From positions 62,001-126,000 of the forward strand of contig RSEE01000006.1 of assembly GCA_003971905.1 (NCBI GenBank): a stretch of 64,000 nt of DNA, given 5' to 3'. Source of the stretch: Moniliella sp. 'wahieum'. Taxonomy: Eukaryota > Basidiomycota > Moniliellomycetes > Moniliellales > Moniliellaceae. Below the pieces are notes generated by a model. That model searched no databases. It worked only from the letters and a program-made list of their open reading frames with translations, and had not been told where the DNA came from. Positions within the stretch are counted from its first letter, which is position 1. Each line of letters opens with the position of its first letter. Of this stretch, positions 23,913 through 36,178 are shown piece after piece. The translations under genes were made by a program, and so were the position numbers.

Positions 23913-25305
23913 CCCACCGAGGGAGGACAGCCCGGAGCAAACCAGTCGGCACCGCCCACCACCACAGGCCGTCACCACCGTCGCCACTAAGTGGTTCCTT
24001 TCCATTTTTTTATACCCTCTCCCCTCTCACACTTGCATGCATTGCGTACTACGTTGTTCTCGTGCCATTTTAGGGGACTGCTTTGTGGTGTTGCTACCGT
24101 CAAAGCTAATTGTTCAACCTGTTTTACCCTCCTCCCCTCACCCTCCTCGCACCAGTCTCCCTCCCCCCCCCCCCCCCCCCTCAACCCCGCGTAAGTTTTG
24201 CTGTATTGTATTACCGGTGCATTGCCCATTTGCCCACACATTTGACCCGTATCAATCGCCCCTTTCTTTTTCTCTTCATCTTTAAAGGCTTTGCCTTCTT
24301 CGTGTGCATTACCCATGTGCTCGTTTTCCTGTAATACGTGCGTTCTGGCTTCTACACGCCCGCCATGCGCCCCAACGAACCTTGCAATGCAACGTAACGC
24401 ATAACGCAAACGCACTGACGCTGATACGTGCCCGGCGCGAGATGCCGCTGATCGTGCGCTAACTTATAGCAGGGAGCGGCCCCAAGTGAAGCTATCGATA
24501 ACGAGAGTACTACGGGTCTAGTAGCCGGTGGATGGGCAAGGCCCTGCGGCCCACCTTTTCCCCACGTCACGTCGCATCCGTATCGCTGCGCCGTACGGTT
24601 TCCGACACGCCATCGAGGTCATCCGGTGTCGGGCCTGAGCCTGAGGCCCGGAGGCTCCTATGTGGCGTCCTGTGCGTCCTCTGGGCTCGTCCTACTTCGT
24701 TCGTCCTCCGTTGTACCGCCGCCACCTGTCACACTGTCATGAGCACGTCCTTTTTGGTATACTTCACTTCACGCGCCACGTCTGAACTGGTGAGTACGTC
24801 GATGTACCGGTAACTTCACTAGTCACTATAGTCACTGGCTTCCACAGCGTCAAGCTTCAGGCATCCTTTGGGCCTTAGGCCTTAGGCCCGATGTCGGGCG
24901 GCAACAAGGCTAATGAGGGAGCGGAGCACAGCCGCTTGGTACGAATGTCCAAGCGACGGCCATTCCCAGTCTTCCCCAACCCCCAGCCCCCAGCCGCTAC
25001 CCAGCACTCTTCCCGCAGAGAAAAGCTGAGCTGAGGCTGAGACCTTGATGTTGAGAACTCATCTTCTGGCTACACTCTGGGTTCTGAGTTCTGAGTTCCG
25101 AGTATTTGTACTGGATCTAAGAGACTGAGCGAGTGAGTACTGCGTGGGCTTGCGCAGCGAGCATCTCCGATCTCAGCTCCTTTGTTACTCGGTTCTAAGA
25201 GATTTTCCGATTGCAACCAACACTGCTCTCAGTCTGAGTTCAATCATTAATCAACGTTGAGTTCAACGTTAAACAGCTCAGAAGGAAAAACATAAAAGTA
25301 TAGCT
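23913..25305. other. intergenic with CTGAG-rich island
   Basis: A poly-C run lies at about 24162-24180, and GTAACGC-type repeats near 24392-24420. From about 25024 to 25290 there is an island of CTGAG/CTCAG and TTCTGAG words. No coding signal is seen. Confidence 0.5.
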
Positions 25306-26073
25306 TGTTGGATCGCAGTGCGGCGCCTAACGCCCAACTTTGTCCCCTACTTCGTACCTGGGCAACACACAAACAGTGGGCACAGAGCTAAAAAGCGCGC
25401 TGAGCACTCAGGTTGAGCTCAGCCTGCGTGTTGAACCGTTGAGCCACAGAGGTGCGTACATAATAGCTGCGAGGGAATGGCCCATGCAGCATTGGCCAAT
25501 CGCCACAATCGGCACGCGAACACCGCCCATAGATCGATCCTCGATCCGGCGTCGCTGATGTGGGTTGGCAGGTATTCTCATGCCTTGTGACACGACTGCT
25601 CATATATCGGAAGAATACAAAGACAACTCCTCCAACCAGAGCGACCCCAGGATACTATAGGCAACCAACGAGGAGAGGTAAAACGAACCGCATGCGTGAC
25701 TGCAGGACCATCCAATGCCGGTGGGTGGAAGACTTAACAACGCTAGAAGACATAGAGGAGGGAATGTGGTCGGAGAAGACTCAGGCAGAAACACAGGTCG
25801 ATTGGACCGTGCTGTATAGGAGAGACGACTGACGGAATCGTGGTTGATTGCATAACCGAATGGCCTGCCCTCTGGAGCCTCCCTCAGAGAGACATCTGTA
25901 CGCTTCGGCTCACGCGTACTTAGTCAATGTACTGCCGAGCAGGTCTGCTCTCTGGTGCCTCCCTCAGAGAGACATGGGCTCACGCGTAGTCAGATATGGT
26001 CTGGTGCCTGGGACACAGCTGGCTGTCAGGATGACATGCCGTTGCGGTTATGCCGCTACTACGAAGTCCAACA
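25306..26073. mobile_element. possible LTR-like fossil (tentative)
   Basis: The stretch begins TGTTGGA and ends TCCAACA, the inverted ends typical of Copia-type LTRs, and is poorer in GC than its surroundings. It holds a partial internal duplication. No flanking target duplication, primer-binding site or element gene was recognised, so this is at best an old solo LTR. It has no protein-coding content that can be assigned. Confidence 0.2.
25865..25993 (+). repeat. two-copy direct repeat, period about 79 bp
   Basis: CTGCyCTCTGGnGCCTCCCT, followed by CAGAGAGACAT and then GGCTCACGCGTA, occurs at 25865-25918 and again at 25944-25988. The second copy lacks a few bases in the middle. Confidence 0.7.
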
Positions 26074-26478
26074 GTTAGGCCGATGGCGGCGAGCTTCGCT
26101 TGCACAACCCACGGTCAGGCAGTACACTGCTAGAGCCTGCCTTGCTGTGTCAACCCCTTTTATAATCAGGAAATGGTCAGGGACGAGGTATAACAACAGG
26201 TTCTATGCCAAGGAATCTTGAGCTTGACCCCTTTTGTCCTTCCCCTGACCATGGTGCTCATTGAGGGCAAATGAAGCGTACCTAACGCGATGCATTTCTA
26301 TAGCCTGGTCTCCATTCCCAAGTAGAACTCGTCTTCCTGCTCGGTGCCAGGGCGAAGGTGGATGTTGTGTGGAGAGATGGGGAGTTGGTCAAGGTTACCC
26401 GTGATTGGAACTTTTGGAGTCGTGGGACATGTGACATGTGACTGACTGCGTTTGCCGCGTACTGGATGGAAACCCAAT

Positions 26479-28731
26479 CTAGAGGCCAAGCACTCGGTTT
26501 ACGGCTTGGGGGGCGTGGACCGAACTCGCCCGCCCGGCCCCGGCATGGAGCATCAACATGCGCTTGGCCGGACCCAACTCGTTGAGCAAGTCCATCCCTG
26601 CGCCCGGGCGTAGGTCACTACGTCCCCCACGGCGCCCAGCACGGCCTTGCGCACCGGACTCTCGGCCTCGGCCACCCGGTCGGCCTCGGCGCCCATCCCG
26701 TGCCGCGGCAACGGCGGCGCACCACCAGACTGAACAACCAATGCAGGTGGTCCGCCGCACTAATCATCATTTGGTTGGCAGCGTAACGCGCAGCCGGGTA
26801 CGCCGCCAACGCCGTGCCGGACCCCACCTCCACTCCGTCCTGCACCGCAGCAGTAAGCGTGGTGCTGAGCGCCTGGGCATCTGCCAGGCCCAAGTTGAGA
26901 CCTTGCCCCGCCAAAGGGTGCGTCGAATGTGCCGCATCGCCCACCAAGACCGTACGTGGTCTTGCTGCATTTTTGCCCGCTGCTTCCGGTGCGACACCGA
27001 GCATGCCCAGCGCTGTGGCCAGCAGGTCGGACGGCATGGGCCAGGGCAACTGAGGGAGTAGACTCGGCTCCGAAGCTGACCCAGCTTGCATCTCGTGCGC
27101 CGGCCCAGGCAACGACGACGGCGCGTACCGCAACGACGCACCCGTGTACGCGTCCACATGACGAACTTGCAGTGGGAAGCTGGCTACCGAGCGCGTTTCC
27201 ACGCTCTGCACGGGCGGTGGCGCACAACCCACAGCTTCCCCCGGCGGGTAGGCCGGAAGCGAAGTCAATCCGCCCGCTTGCACCACCGCTTCAGCAATTG
27301 CCGTCACAGCTGCCCGCCCGGCCTGGGCAGCGGCATCGCTATCGTCGTCGCCTTGGAGGTTTTGGAGAGTGGCATGACGGTGCTCAACCACCGCGGCTTG
27401 AAGGATAGGTTGCAGCAGGTCCCACGGTAAGCGGAACGCTGCGCTGACCAGCTCGGCCAACGGATCGACGGGCGTAGTGGCTTGCGTCGAGCGATTGATC
27501 CATTCCAGCGCAGCACAGATGGGAGGGGGTAAGGACCACACCATTGATCCCGTATCCGGGGCCAGCTACAGTCGAGCAGAGGGTAAGTACCTAGAACGGA
27601 GAGAACAAACGCCAAGGAGGGAAAGACAAGAAGAAGAAGAGGAAAGAAACGTACGGGGAGGAAGGCAATAGGTCCACTGGGCAGGAAGCGCTGCCACGCC
27701 GTGTGGCCCTGCAGACCGGCATGGGCATCCGTTGGGTCGGCGGGGCTCGAGTCCAGGTCCTCGGCAGGTACCCCACCAAATCCAGGCGGCGGTGGCGGCG
27801 GCAACACACAGTGCAAGGTCGCGACCAAGCCGCGGCGGTTGTACGCGTGACCAAATGCGCCGATTTGCGCGTACTTGCCCACGGGACCGCGCGGGCTGTC
27901 TGCGCCGACAAGGAGGCGCGTGGCGAGCTGTTGGGTTGGGGCGTCGTGGGTAGACAAGGTGAGAACAGGCCATTGGTCGACATGGGACGAAGGATGGGGC
28001 GGGAGCGGTACCCTTGCCGTTCCAGCGTCGTACGCCACAATGTCCGCCACCTTGGTCTTGTCCCGCACCTGCACCGTCACGTTCTCGGTGCCGAGGCGGG
28101 AGAGGTAGGCGAGCATGGCATGCTGCAGGTTGGCAATCTCAACGAGGTAGGACAGCACGTGGGTGGGCTTTTTGGCCGGCACAGCCCAGGTAGCCGGATC
28201 GTCGTCGGCCAAGTCGGCCGCATCAAAGTGCAGCTCCGTCCCGGCGGGCGCGAGCGCATCGGACACGTGCATGTCGGTCAGGGCGCGAATGCGGGACCAC
28301 ACCAGGTGGGGGGCCACGCCAATCGTCTCGAGCCAGGCCATGTTGGCCGCCGTGACACTGACCACGCGGTTGGACCAGGGGAGCTCGCCTGCGTCCGTTC
28401 CATCCTCCTGCACGCGCCGAGGGAAGCGGCGGAGCGGGTCGAGAGACGACGCCTCGAGCACCGTGATCCGCACCCCGGTGGGCGACTTGGACTGAACCAG
28501 GCCGTGCGCCAGGCCACACGCCACGGCCAGGCCGGCGGGGCCGGCGCCGACAACAGCAATGTCTGTCTCGGCTCTTGGGAGCGGGGGGCGGGGGGCGTCG
28601 GCGGACGGAGCGGCGGGCGACGGGGGCGGGGCGGAGGCGGAGGCGGCCGTGGCGAGGCAGCGCACGGGCGGCAGGGCGGAAGCGCGCAGGAGCGGCGGCG
28701 CGGCGGAGAGGCGGCGGGGGCGCGGGCGCAT
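26479..28731 (-). CDS. COQ6: COQ6-type ubiquinone biosynthesis FAD monooxygenase
   Basis: Flavoprotein hydroxylase of the mitochondrial coenzyme Q pathway (ring C5 hydroxylation in yeast). The ATG at 28731 starts an Arg/Ala-rich presequence (MRPRPRRLSAAPPLLRASAL). It is followed by the dinucleotide motif IAVVGAGPAGLAVACGLA, the UbiH/COQ6-like YNRRGLVATL and the terminal part of the domain (TAWQRFLPSGPIAFLP). An intron at 27566-27654 (donor GTACGT, acceptor GTAG) rejoins in frame to LAPDTGSMVWSLP. The second FAD motif VLVGDAAHSTHPLAGQGLNL lies near 26880-26950. One or two base shifts near 26660-26720 separate it from the end (LNELGPAKRMLMLHAGAGRA, stop at 26479). The predicted length of about 700 residues exceeds the usual 480-560, mainly through Ala/Pro-rich inserts. 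It is divergent from VPS16. Confidence 0.88.
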
Positions 28732-29007
28732 GGAGACGCAGCACACGGGCGGGGGGCGTGCGCGCGGTGCGCAGCGACGCGCGCAGCACCGGGAGCGGCA
28801 TGTGGACGAGCGGAGGCACAACGAGCATGCGGGCAAGCATCCAATACGCTACGCACGGGCGAGGGCCCTGTGTGGCCGATGGCCCGACTGCCACTCGAAG
28901 CACCCGCCTGAAATGTTCACTTCACGCCGCCCGGCCAGCGCGCCTCATCTGGGCGGCCGCCTGTAGCGTTTACGTTAACCCCTACGCTACGCCATCCACC
29001 CCCCCCC
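28732..29007. promoter_or_regulatory. 276-bp divergent promoter of COQ6 and VPS16
   Basis: The only space between the two start codons. It holds a GTTTACGTTAACC-type AT-richer patch near 28967-28980 and no copy of the GGCGCC 13-mer. Confidence 0.45.
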
Positions 29008-32000
29008 ATGGCCGCCGACGCCGCCTCCGCCTCCTTCGCCCGCGGCGGCGCGGGCGTGAATGCGGCGCAGTGGGCCAACATGCAGGACGTGTTCTACGCG
29101 CAGACCACCCAGTACACCCTCCCCTGGAGCATCACCACCCTCGCCGCCACCCGCGTCGCGCATGCGCCCTCGGCGGCCTCGTCGCCCTCGTCCGCGACCA
29201 GTCCGTCCTCGCCCCCGTCCTGCCCGGCAGCCGACGCGCATGCAGATCAGCGTCTACACCTCCGCCGGCCAGCTCGTCGAGTCCCTCCCGTGGGACGCCA
29301 ACCACCGCATCGCCGCCGTCGCATTCACCTCCACCGAGGTCCTCGTCGTCGTCCTCCTCCGACGGCGTCGTGCGTCTCTACCACCTCTTCACCCCGGCCC
29401 CGCTCTATCCTGCCCCCGCATCCGAGCCCGACGATGCGCTGCCTGGCACAGAACCCGTCCCCGGCGCCGACCCCGCACCCACCCGCCCTGTCACGTCCAA
29501 GGCAACCCAGCACACGTACATGGTGTCGTACTCCTTATCCTCGGCGTGGCCCGCGGGCGAGTCGGTGGTCGATGCGCAGCTGGATGCGGCGAGTAACACC
29601 CTCGTCCTCCTCACCAGCACAGGCTCGTTCTATGGTTGGCGTCTGCCGGCCGATGCGACTGTCGATGCTCTGCACGACCCAGACGTGGGTGCGGCGCCTC
29701 ACAGAAACCCCAGCCAAGCCAAGGACGACCCCCCGGCCCCTGGCGCGTGGGCCTACCCCTACTGGCCTCGCAGCGATGCGGATCGCGGTGCCAGCTCTGG
29801 GTCCGAGGGCGCAATCTCGTCTTGGTCCATCGCACGCAACCCAGCTGGAGAGGAACAACCTCCCGATGTACTCGTTTCTCCTTCATGGAGCACTTCTTTG
29901 CTTCGCCTTTCTGGCTCGTATTCCCCAAGTTCCACCTCTGCGCCCGTGTACAGCCTCGGTGGGCGGGTGCGACGATCTAAGGTTAGCCAATGGACCCTAT
30001 CATGCCGTCCGAGCATCACCCGATAGGAAGTCTTCTCTCTCTCCTTCGCAACGACTGGACTGTCGAAGTTCTTTCTTCTGATCTGGCTCGTGGACTGAGC
30101 GAGTTTGACTTGACCCCTCTTATTTCCCTCGATCCTGCCGAGCAGCCCATTGTTGGACCCGGAGAAGCGCACGTGGCTCTTCGACAAGCTGGCATCAGTG
30201 TTTGAGTGGTGTGGCAACATGGTAGTCGCACTTGTGCTGGAAGCAACTGCGCAAATCCTCTTGGTCGGTCCCTTTGGTGAAACTGCCTCTTTCTCCTTCT
30301 CTCCCCATTTGCAGCCACACATCTTTACCGAACCTGACGGGCTCCGCGTCCTCTCACCCGATCGCATGGACATGGTAGCCATGGTAGATGGTAAGTGTTT
30401 TTGCCCTTCCGCTCTTTCTGTATTCGGCTTCACTAACACAAGGATGTATGCGCAGAGGGCACTTGTCATATCTTCCTGCCCGGTTCGACCCACCCGGGCG
30501 CGTTGCTTTATGAGAGTAGCGAGCTCTTCTACGGACCTTCACCGCCTTCGACGACCACGCCCAACTCTGGTTCGGTGTTGGCTCCGACGCCAAGGCTATC
30601 GCCACAGAGCGTGTCAAGCGCAAAACCAGGGCCGACTCTTCCATCCGTGCATTCAATCCATGCTGCCCGAGGCGGTTCAAGCGTGTTTGCAAGCCGCCGC
30701 GCACGCTTGGCCCGCCTCGTTGCAGAAACGTTTGCTTCGTGCGGCCGAGTTGGGACAAACTTTTGTCGATTCTGCTCCGCCCCGCTCGGCCGCAGCGCGG
30801 GTCCACGATTGGACCAACGAGGATCCCACCCAGGGCCATGATGCGATGGCGCTCTTGTCCATTGCTCAGCAACTGCGTGTGCTCAACTCCCTTCACCGCC
30901 CTGATGTTGCCCTGGGATTAACGTGGGAGCAATGGCACCACCCCTGGGCTGGTACACGGGGAACGATGGCTCGCCTGGCCGGTCGACGCTGCATCGGTTG
31001 GCAGTCGCCTTGGCCCGGGCCGTGCCGGACGAGACGGAGCCAGCTCGCTTGATTGCTGCTACTGCGCAGCATTGGGCACGATGCATGATCGCTGCTGCGC
31101 CGACAGGGACAAGTGCAGCAGCCATTGCTTCTACTACGTCGGGTGCGAACCGCGCTGGGGGCATCAGCAGCAGTCCGGCCGACCTAGCTTTGACGGAAAC
31201 GATCGCCGCACGTTTCTCGGCGGAACAAGTGGGATCGAGTGCGCCGTTTGCTGATCTGGCACGCTTGGCTGGACAGATGGGTCGGTTAGGCTTGGCACGC
31301 GCCTTGGTGCGTCGCGAGCCCAAGGCGGTGGCACAGGTGAGCTTGTTGTTGGACATGGCCGATGCCAAGGGGGCGCTCAAGGTGGCGATCCATGCGGGAG
31401 ATCCTGACTTGGTTCAACATGTGCTCCGCCAAGTTCGTCGTGCGACCAGCGTGGCGGGGCTGTTGGCCATCACATTGACAGCAGGCAACGTGGGAGTGCC
31501 CCATGTGTTTTCCAATACCACCCCTGTCACCAAATTGGCAACCGTCTCGGAGCAGGCCGAACCCGAAGCGACCCAGGTCACCCGTCTTCCTGTCGCCTCG
31601 GCCCTGCTGGAGGAGTATGCGCAAGCGGAGCACCCTGATATGCTACGGGACCTGTTCTACCAAGACGATCGGCGGGTATCCATGGCGCTACTGTTGATCG
31701 ACCAAGTCTATCGCGTCCCTCTGGGCCAGAGCGACACGGAAAGCTCACGAGGCGAGGCGGTGCGGGAGCGGGGCGAGCTGTTGAAGCAGGTCAAGGCGTT
31801 ATTCCAGGACGATCGGGAACGGCAGGCGGAAGCGCGTATGACCGACTCGGCAAGCAAACTGCTGACGGTCCAAGCAGCGCTGGAGCGGGAGCTACGGAGT
31901 GAGAGCGCGACAGCCATTCCTACCTTGGTAGGGAAGAGTGTGTACGACACAATGGCCATTCTCTACCTTGCCCATGACACGGCGCGCGCGGAGAGAGTGG

Positions 32001-32302
32001 GATCGACAATGGGAGTTCCACCGCGCCGCTCGGCGCGCTTGGCCATCGATGTCTTTACCGCCCAACGCGACTGGACCGGACTGGCCAACTGGGCCTTGCA
32101 TTCGCGTCGCACGCCTGCCTGTGGCTATACGCCCGTGGTGATCGCCTTGTTGCGCCACGGCCAGACGGACGACCTGATGGCGATCATCGATGCTGTGCCC
32201 GAGCGCGAGCGCGACACCCTGATCGCGGCGTTGCAGCGCATGCCGCCGCAGTTTTCCGAGGTGGTGGAGCAGCTGTTTGCTCGGATCGAGGAACGCATGT
32301 AG
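29008..32302 (+). CDS. VPS16: Vps16, HOPS/CORVET core subunit
   Basis: Tethering-complex subunit for endosome and vacuole fusion that binds the SM protein Vps33. The N-terminal beta-propeller starts at the ATG at 29008 (VFYAQTTQYTLPWSITTLAA; then LVESLPWDANHRIAAVAFTS; SDGVVRLYHLF). The mid part includes RTWLFDKLASVFEWCGNMVV near 30163-30225. An intron at 30391-30455 (donor GTAAGT, branch CACTAAC) joins MVAMVD to EGTCHIFLPGSTHPGALLY. The C-terminal alpha-solenoid follows (QSMLPEAVQACLQAAAHAW; FADLARLAGQMGRLGLARAL; KGALKVAIHAGDPDLVQHVL; FTAQRDWTGLANWALHSRR), ending at 32302. Frame shifts occur at about five places before 30960; the last 460 residues are one clean frame. About 1050 residues, larger than yeast Vps16 (798). 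Confidence 0.9.
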
Positions 32303-32435
32303 CTCGCCCTGGCCGGGGGCCGTGGACTTGGAATGGACGGTGGATGGGCGGGATAGATCCCCAGACAAGACTACGAGCCCACTGTCTCCCGTAGCCGGCG
32401 GGATGCTTTCCTTGGCTCTTGAAATGTAGACCTCA

Positions 32436-32654
32436 GTTGAGGACGTTGAGGACGTTGAGGACGTTGAGGACGTTGAGGACGTTGAGGACGTTGAGGACGT
32501 TGAGGACGTTGAGGACGTTGAGGACGTTGAGGACGTTGAGGACGTTGAGGACGTTGAGGACGTTGAGGACGTTGAGGACGTTGAGGACGTTGAGGACGTT
32601 GAGGACGTTGAGGACGTTGAGGACGTTGAGGACGTTGTGACGTTGAGGCTGCGT
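32436..32654. repeat. 9-bp minisatellite (GAGGACGTT)n, about 22 copies
   Basis: Near-perfect tandem array just downstream of VPS16. The last unit is imperfect (GTTGTGACGTTGAGG). Because 9 is a multiple of 3, all six frames are open; the resulting TLR/VLN repeats are not genes. Confidence 0.95.
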
Positions 32655-32915
32655 GAGGGCCAGGCTGATTGTTCCACTCAAATTTCTTCCTCGCCATCGC
32701 GGCCGACTGCGGCTCGGCCTGAGCACATTGCACACTTTAATTGATTTAATCGTTCCTCAGTACTTCAGTACACGGTGCACTCAATGAGTACTCAGTAATC
32801 GATCAGCATTGCTGAGCCGACGAGCAGACTAGATCATTAATCCTTTCCCCCATCCACCTCCTCCTCTGCCATCGCCACCGCCTCCTCCTCCTTCTCCTCC
32901 TTCTCATCTCCTGCC
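32655..32915. other. AT-richer intergenic with CTCAGTACT words
   Basis: Upstream region of the ABC exporter. CAGTAC and CTCAGTA words recur near 32756-32800, followed by a CT-rich run right before the ATG at 32916. Confidence 0.5.
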
Positions 32916-35177
32916 ATGCGCATACCGCCACCACATGTGGGCGCTGGCAGGTGGCCTCGCATATGCCCCCCGCTCCCACATCCCCCCGTCTCGTATGGCC
33001 CTCGGCTTGCCCAGACCCCTTCCCCTCAGGGTCCGGCCACCTGTCTCTGTGCTAAGCTCAAGGCTCGCCTCCACCCGCACTCCCCTCCCCCCGCTCCTGT
33101 TGACTCTGCTCCGACTCGGGCTTCTCCAGATTCGGCGACGGGGAAGAAGGAGGAGGTGAAAAAGGAGACCAGTGTTGGCGTCCTCGGTCGGATTCTCGCC
33201 CAGCTACGGCCATCGACAGGCAAGCCAAGTAACGAACCCCAAGAGCCGTACCCTGCGTTGAGCAAGATGTGGAAACTGGCTGCAACGCAGAAGAGGACCC
33301 TTTTCCTTGCACTGTTCCTACTTCTCATCTCTTCTGGTGTCACGCTCACGGTTCCGGCTGTGATTGGGCGGCTGATCGATTTGTTTGCCAGCGACGACGC
33401 CCACGCCTTTTGGGGCCTCACGTTCAACCAGATTGCTCCTCTGTTGGTAGTTGCGTTTGCCATTGGTGCTGCATCCAAGGCCGGAAGTAACATTTTGCTG
33501 GACATGTCAGCCATTCGGTTGATCCAAAATCTGCGGCAGAGGAGCTTCGCTTCGGCGTTGCGGCAAGATGTCGAATGGGCAGACAAACATGCAGGCGACG
33601 TGATGAGCCGACTAAGCGTCGACACGTCCATCGTTGGCGATAGTCTGACGTGCGATGTGGGCGATGGCCTGCGCGCGGCCGTCACGGTCGTCGCGGCAGG
33701 ATCGGCGATGCTTTGGATTTCCACCGACATTACCTTTCTCATGTTGGGCATCATCCCCCCCGCTGCGATCGGAGCCGTGTGGTACGGTCGTTACATTCGT
33801 GGCCTCACCCACAAAACCCAAGATGCAGTAGGGCGAATGACCGATGTCGCCCAAGAACGATTGTCCCCCGCCGCCTTTCGTACCATCACGGCGTACAATG
33901 CACAGCCTCGCGAAGTCGCTCACCTCTCGCGGTCAATCAAGGATATTGTCAACTTGCAGGTTACCGAAGCCAAGGCGACCGGGTACTTTTATGCCGGCAC
34001 TGGGTTTATCGGAAACTGTGCCATCCTCACCTTGCTCGCCTATGGTGGCTCGTTGGTTACCAAGGGAATCCTCACCACGGGCGATCTAACATCGCTGATG
34101 ATGTACGCTGCTTACCTTGGCGGTGGCCTGGCCAAGCTGACCAGCTTCTTCGAGAGCATCATGAAGGGCATGGGAGCTGGTGCGCGCGTTTTCCCTGATG
34201 GAGCGGCAACCTCACATCCAGTCGGGCAAACGACTCGAATTGCCTAACAGCTCCCATCCTACCATTGAGTTCCGCAATGTCGACTTTGCCTACCCCAGCC
34301 GGCCCGATCGCGCAATCCTCCAGGACTTTACACTTACCATTCAGCCGGGCACGAGTGTCGCGTTGGTGGGTGCGTCGGGAGTGGGCAAAAGTTCGGTTCA
34401 CTCCCTCGTTCTCCGCCTCTACGATCCAGATCGAGGCGAGGGGTGTGGCAGGACACGACGTGAAGGAGTACCCGTTAGATTCCCTTCGCAATCTGTTTGG
34501 TGTGGTGGGACAAGATCCGGTACGTGTCTTGCTTGACTTCTGATACAGTGGAGAGGTAGGGGGGGTGGGATTGTGTTTGGTGATAAGGATACTAACTACC
34601 AAGTGGGTTTGGGCAGGTCATGTTTGAGGGCACGATTGCCGACAACATTGCCTATTCCCGCCCGGGCGCGAGCGAGGCGGAGATTGAGCAAGCGGCCGAG
34701 GCAGCCAATTGCATGGACTTTATTCGTGCTTTGCCCGATGGTTTGGCCACCAATGCGCGCCAACTGTCCGGCGGACAACGGCAACGAATCGGCATTGCCC
34801 GTTCTCTCCTTCGCGGCGCACCGATCTTGTTAATGGACGAGGCCACTTCGGCATTGGATACCCACTCGGAACATTTAATCAACAGCACCATCCAACGTAT
34901 TGTCGAGGCCGGCCAAGCGACGGTATGGATCATTGCACATCGCTTGTCGACAATCAAGTCGGCCGATGTGATTGTTTTGATGGACCAAGGCCGCGTGGCA
35001 GAGATGGGCAGTTTTCAGCAACTGAACATACCAGGAAGCCAGTTTGAGCGACTCATCCGCGCCCAGCTGACCGATTCGAGCAACCAACTTGGTGATGAAA
35101 CGCAGCAGGTCCCAGAGGAGGCCCAAGAAGCCCAGCGCATTTTGGCTCAGAGCGTAACAAATTCTTCCCACCTCTGA
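32916..35177 (+). CDS. mitochondrial ABC half-transporter (ABCB, Mdl-like)
   Basis: Half-size exporter of the ABCB10/Mdl1 type, expected in the inner mitochondrial membrane. The N-terminus is rich in Arg/Pro/Ser. A second frame has MALGLPRPLPLRVRPPVSVL then SSRLAS, which looks more like a presequence, so a base shift near 33090 is likely. Six-helix domain: TLFLALFLLLISSGVTLTVP, QIAPLLVVAFAIGAASKAG, VTVVAAGSAMLWISTDITFL, GNCAILTLLAYGGSLVTKG. Nucleotide domain: Walker A GASGVGKSS (near 34370), Q-loop VVGQDP, signature LSGGQRQRIGIARSLLRG, Walker B ILLMDEATSALD, H-loop IAHRLST. An intron at 34520-34616 (donor GTACGT, branch ACTAAC) joins GQDP to VMFEGTIADNI. Frame shifts lie near 34190 and 34440. 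The stop is at 35177. Confidence 0.9.
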
Positions 35178-35452
35178 AGCGTCTCAAGAAGCACGGCGAC
35201 ACCATGACCACACATCTGCCAACCTGGTCAAATCTGTATCGAGGCTGTCCGATTCGCACCCGTTGTATGGACGGCGCGAAGCGGAAGGTCGGACGGCCGA
35301 TCTGCTTGGTAGGGGACAAGACCACGCATAAACATCTTTCACTTTACTCCACTACTTGTTTTCGCATGACATTCGCTACTTATTTACCCTTCAGAGTTGG
35401 CCAAAGGCGTACGAATCCTGTCCCATAGATCCAGCAGTGGATTCGGTATGCC

Positions 35453-36178
35453 TTACTTTCGTTTCCAGACGTGGACCTGTTCGATTCCAGTTCCCTTGCG
35501 CTTGTCCGACTGTTCCAGCGGCACCCCTTCCCAAAGGAGGTCAAACGATGGGCTCAGCAGCTCCTTGTAGATGGCGGGGCTGAGGGAGAAAGGAGGACCG
35601 CCCTCGCGGTCGCCATCGATGGGATAGACGAGCGCTAAGAGCACGCCCCCGGGACGAAGAACGCGGGTATAAGTCTTGGCCCATTCGGCTCGCATCGACG
35701 GGTGCAACGCGCAGAGGAACGTGTAGTCGTATGCCAACTCAAACGAGGAGGGCAACGAAGCTGGAGCAGCATCAGTGCCCAAGGCGAAAAAATCTTGCGT
35801 ATACAGTTGGATCCGATCCCGAACCACGGCATCCTTGACATTTTCGTCACGCCACTGCGTCGCCGCCTCGACAGCGGTGCGGGAAATGTCGACACCAAGA
35901 ACAGGTGCGTACCCTTTCTCCGCCAAGAAGGCGGTATCGTACCCCCGCCCCATCCCGGCCACAAGGGCAGGCGCAGGCGCAGCGGGCAGCACAGACCGAA
36001 TGGGCGGATACGCCAACGCCCACGTCAGAGCCGGTTGGGGGCCCGCAGCGTCCCACGGCGTCCAGGCTTCTTTCCAGGCAGCGTCCCAGCCATCCAGCGT
36101 GCCCTTGGCAACACTCGCTTGCAAGCGCGCGTGCTGGGGGGGGATGCCGTCCGGGAAGGCGGAGAGAGGGGCGGACAT
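35453..36178 (-). CDS. TPMT-family SAM-dependent methyltransferase
   Basis: Class I methyltransferase of the thiopurine/thiol S-methyltransferase family; fungal relatives methylate thiols or halides. The chosen ATG at 36178 (MSAPLSAFPDGIPPQ) gives 241 residues in a single clean frame, the normal family length. It has LDGWDAAWKEAWTPWD near the start, SAM-binding loop LVAGMGRGYDTAFLAEKG, acidic loop VLGVDIS, LAYDYTFLCALHPSMRAEWA, LRPGGVLLALVYP, and a terminal VHVWKRK. The frame is open further upstream, but that part lacks family similarity. A TATA-like TTATATA lies near 36437. It converges on the ABC exporter. Confidence 0.88.
   Translation of the reverse strand: MSAPLSAFPDGIPPQHARLQASVAKGTLDGWDAAWKEAWTPWDAAGPQPALTWALAYPPIRSVLPAAPAPALVAGMGRGYDTAFLAEKGYAPVLGVDISRTAVEAATQWRDENVKDAVVRDRIQLYTQDFFALGTDAAPASLPSSFELAYDYTFLCALHPSMRAEWAKTYTRVLRPGGVLLALVYPIDGDREGGPPFSLSPAIYKELLSPSFDLLWEGVPLEQSDKRKGTGIEQVHVWKRK

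Noticed and set aside
32419-32735. Long repetitive ORFs of TLR/NVL type on both strands
   Set aside because: They are produced by the 9-bp minisatellite, whose unit is divisible by three; no gene context.
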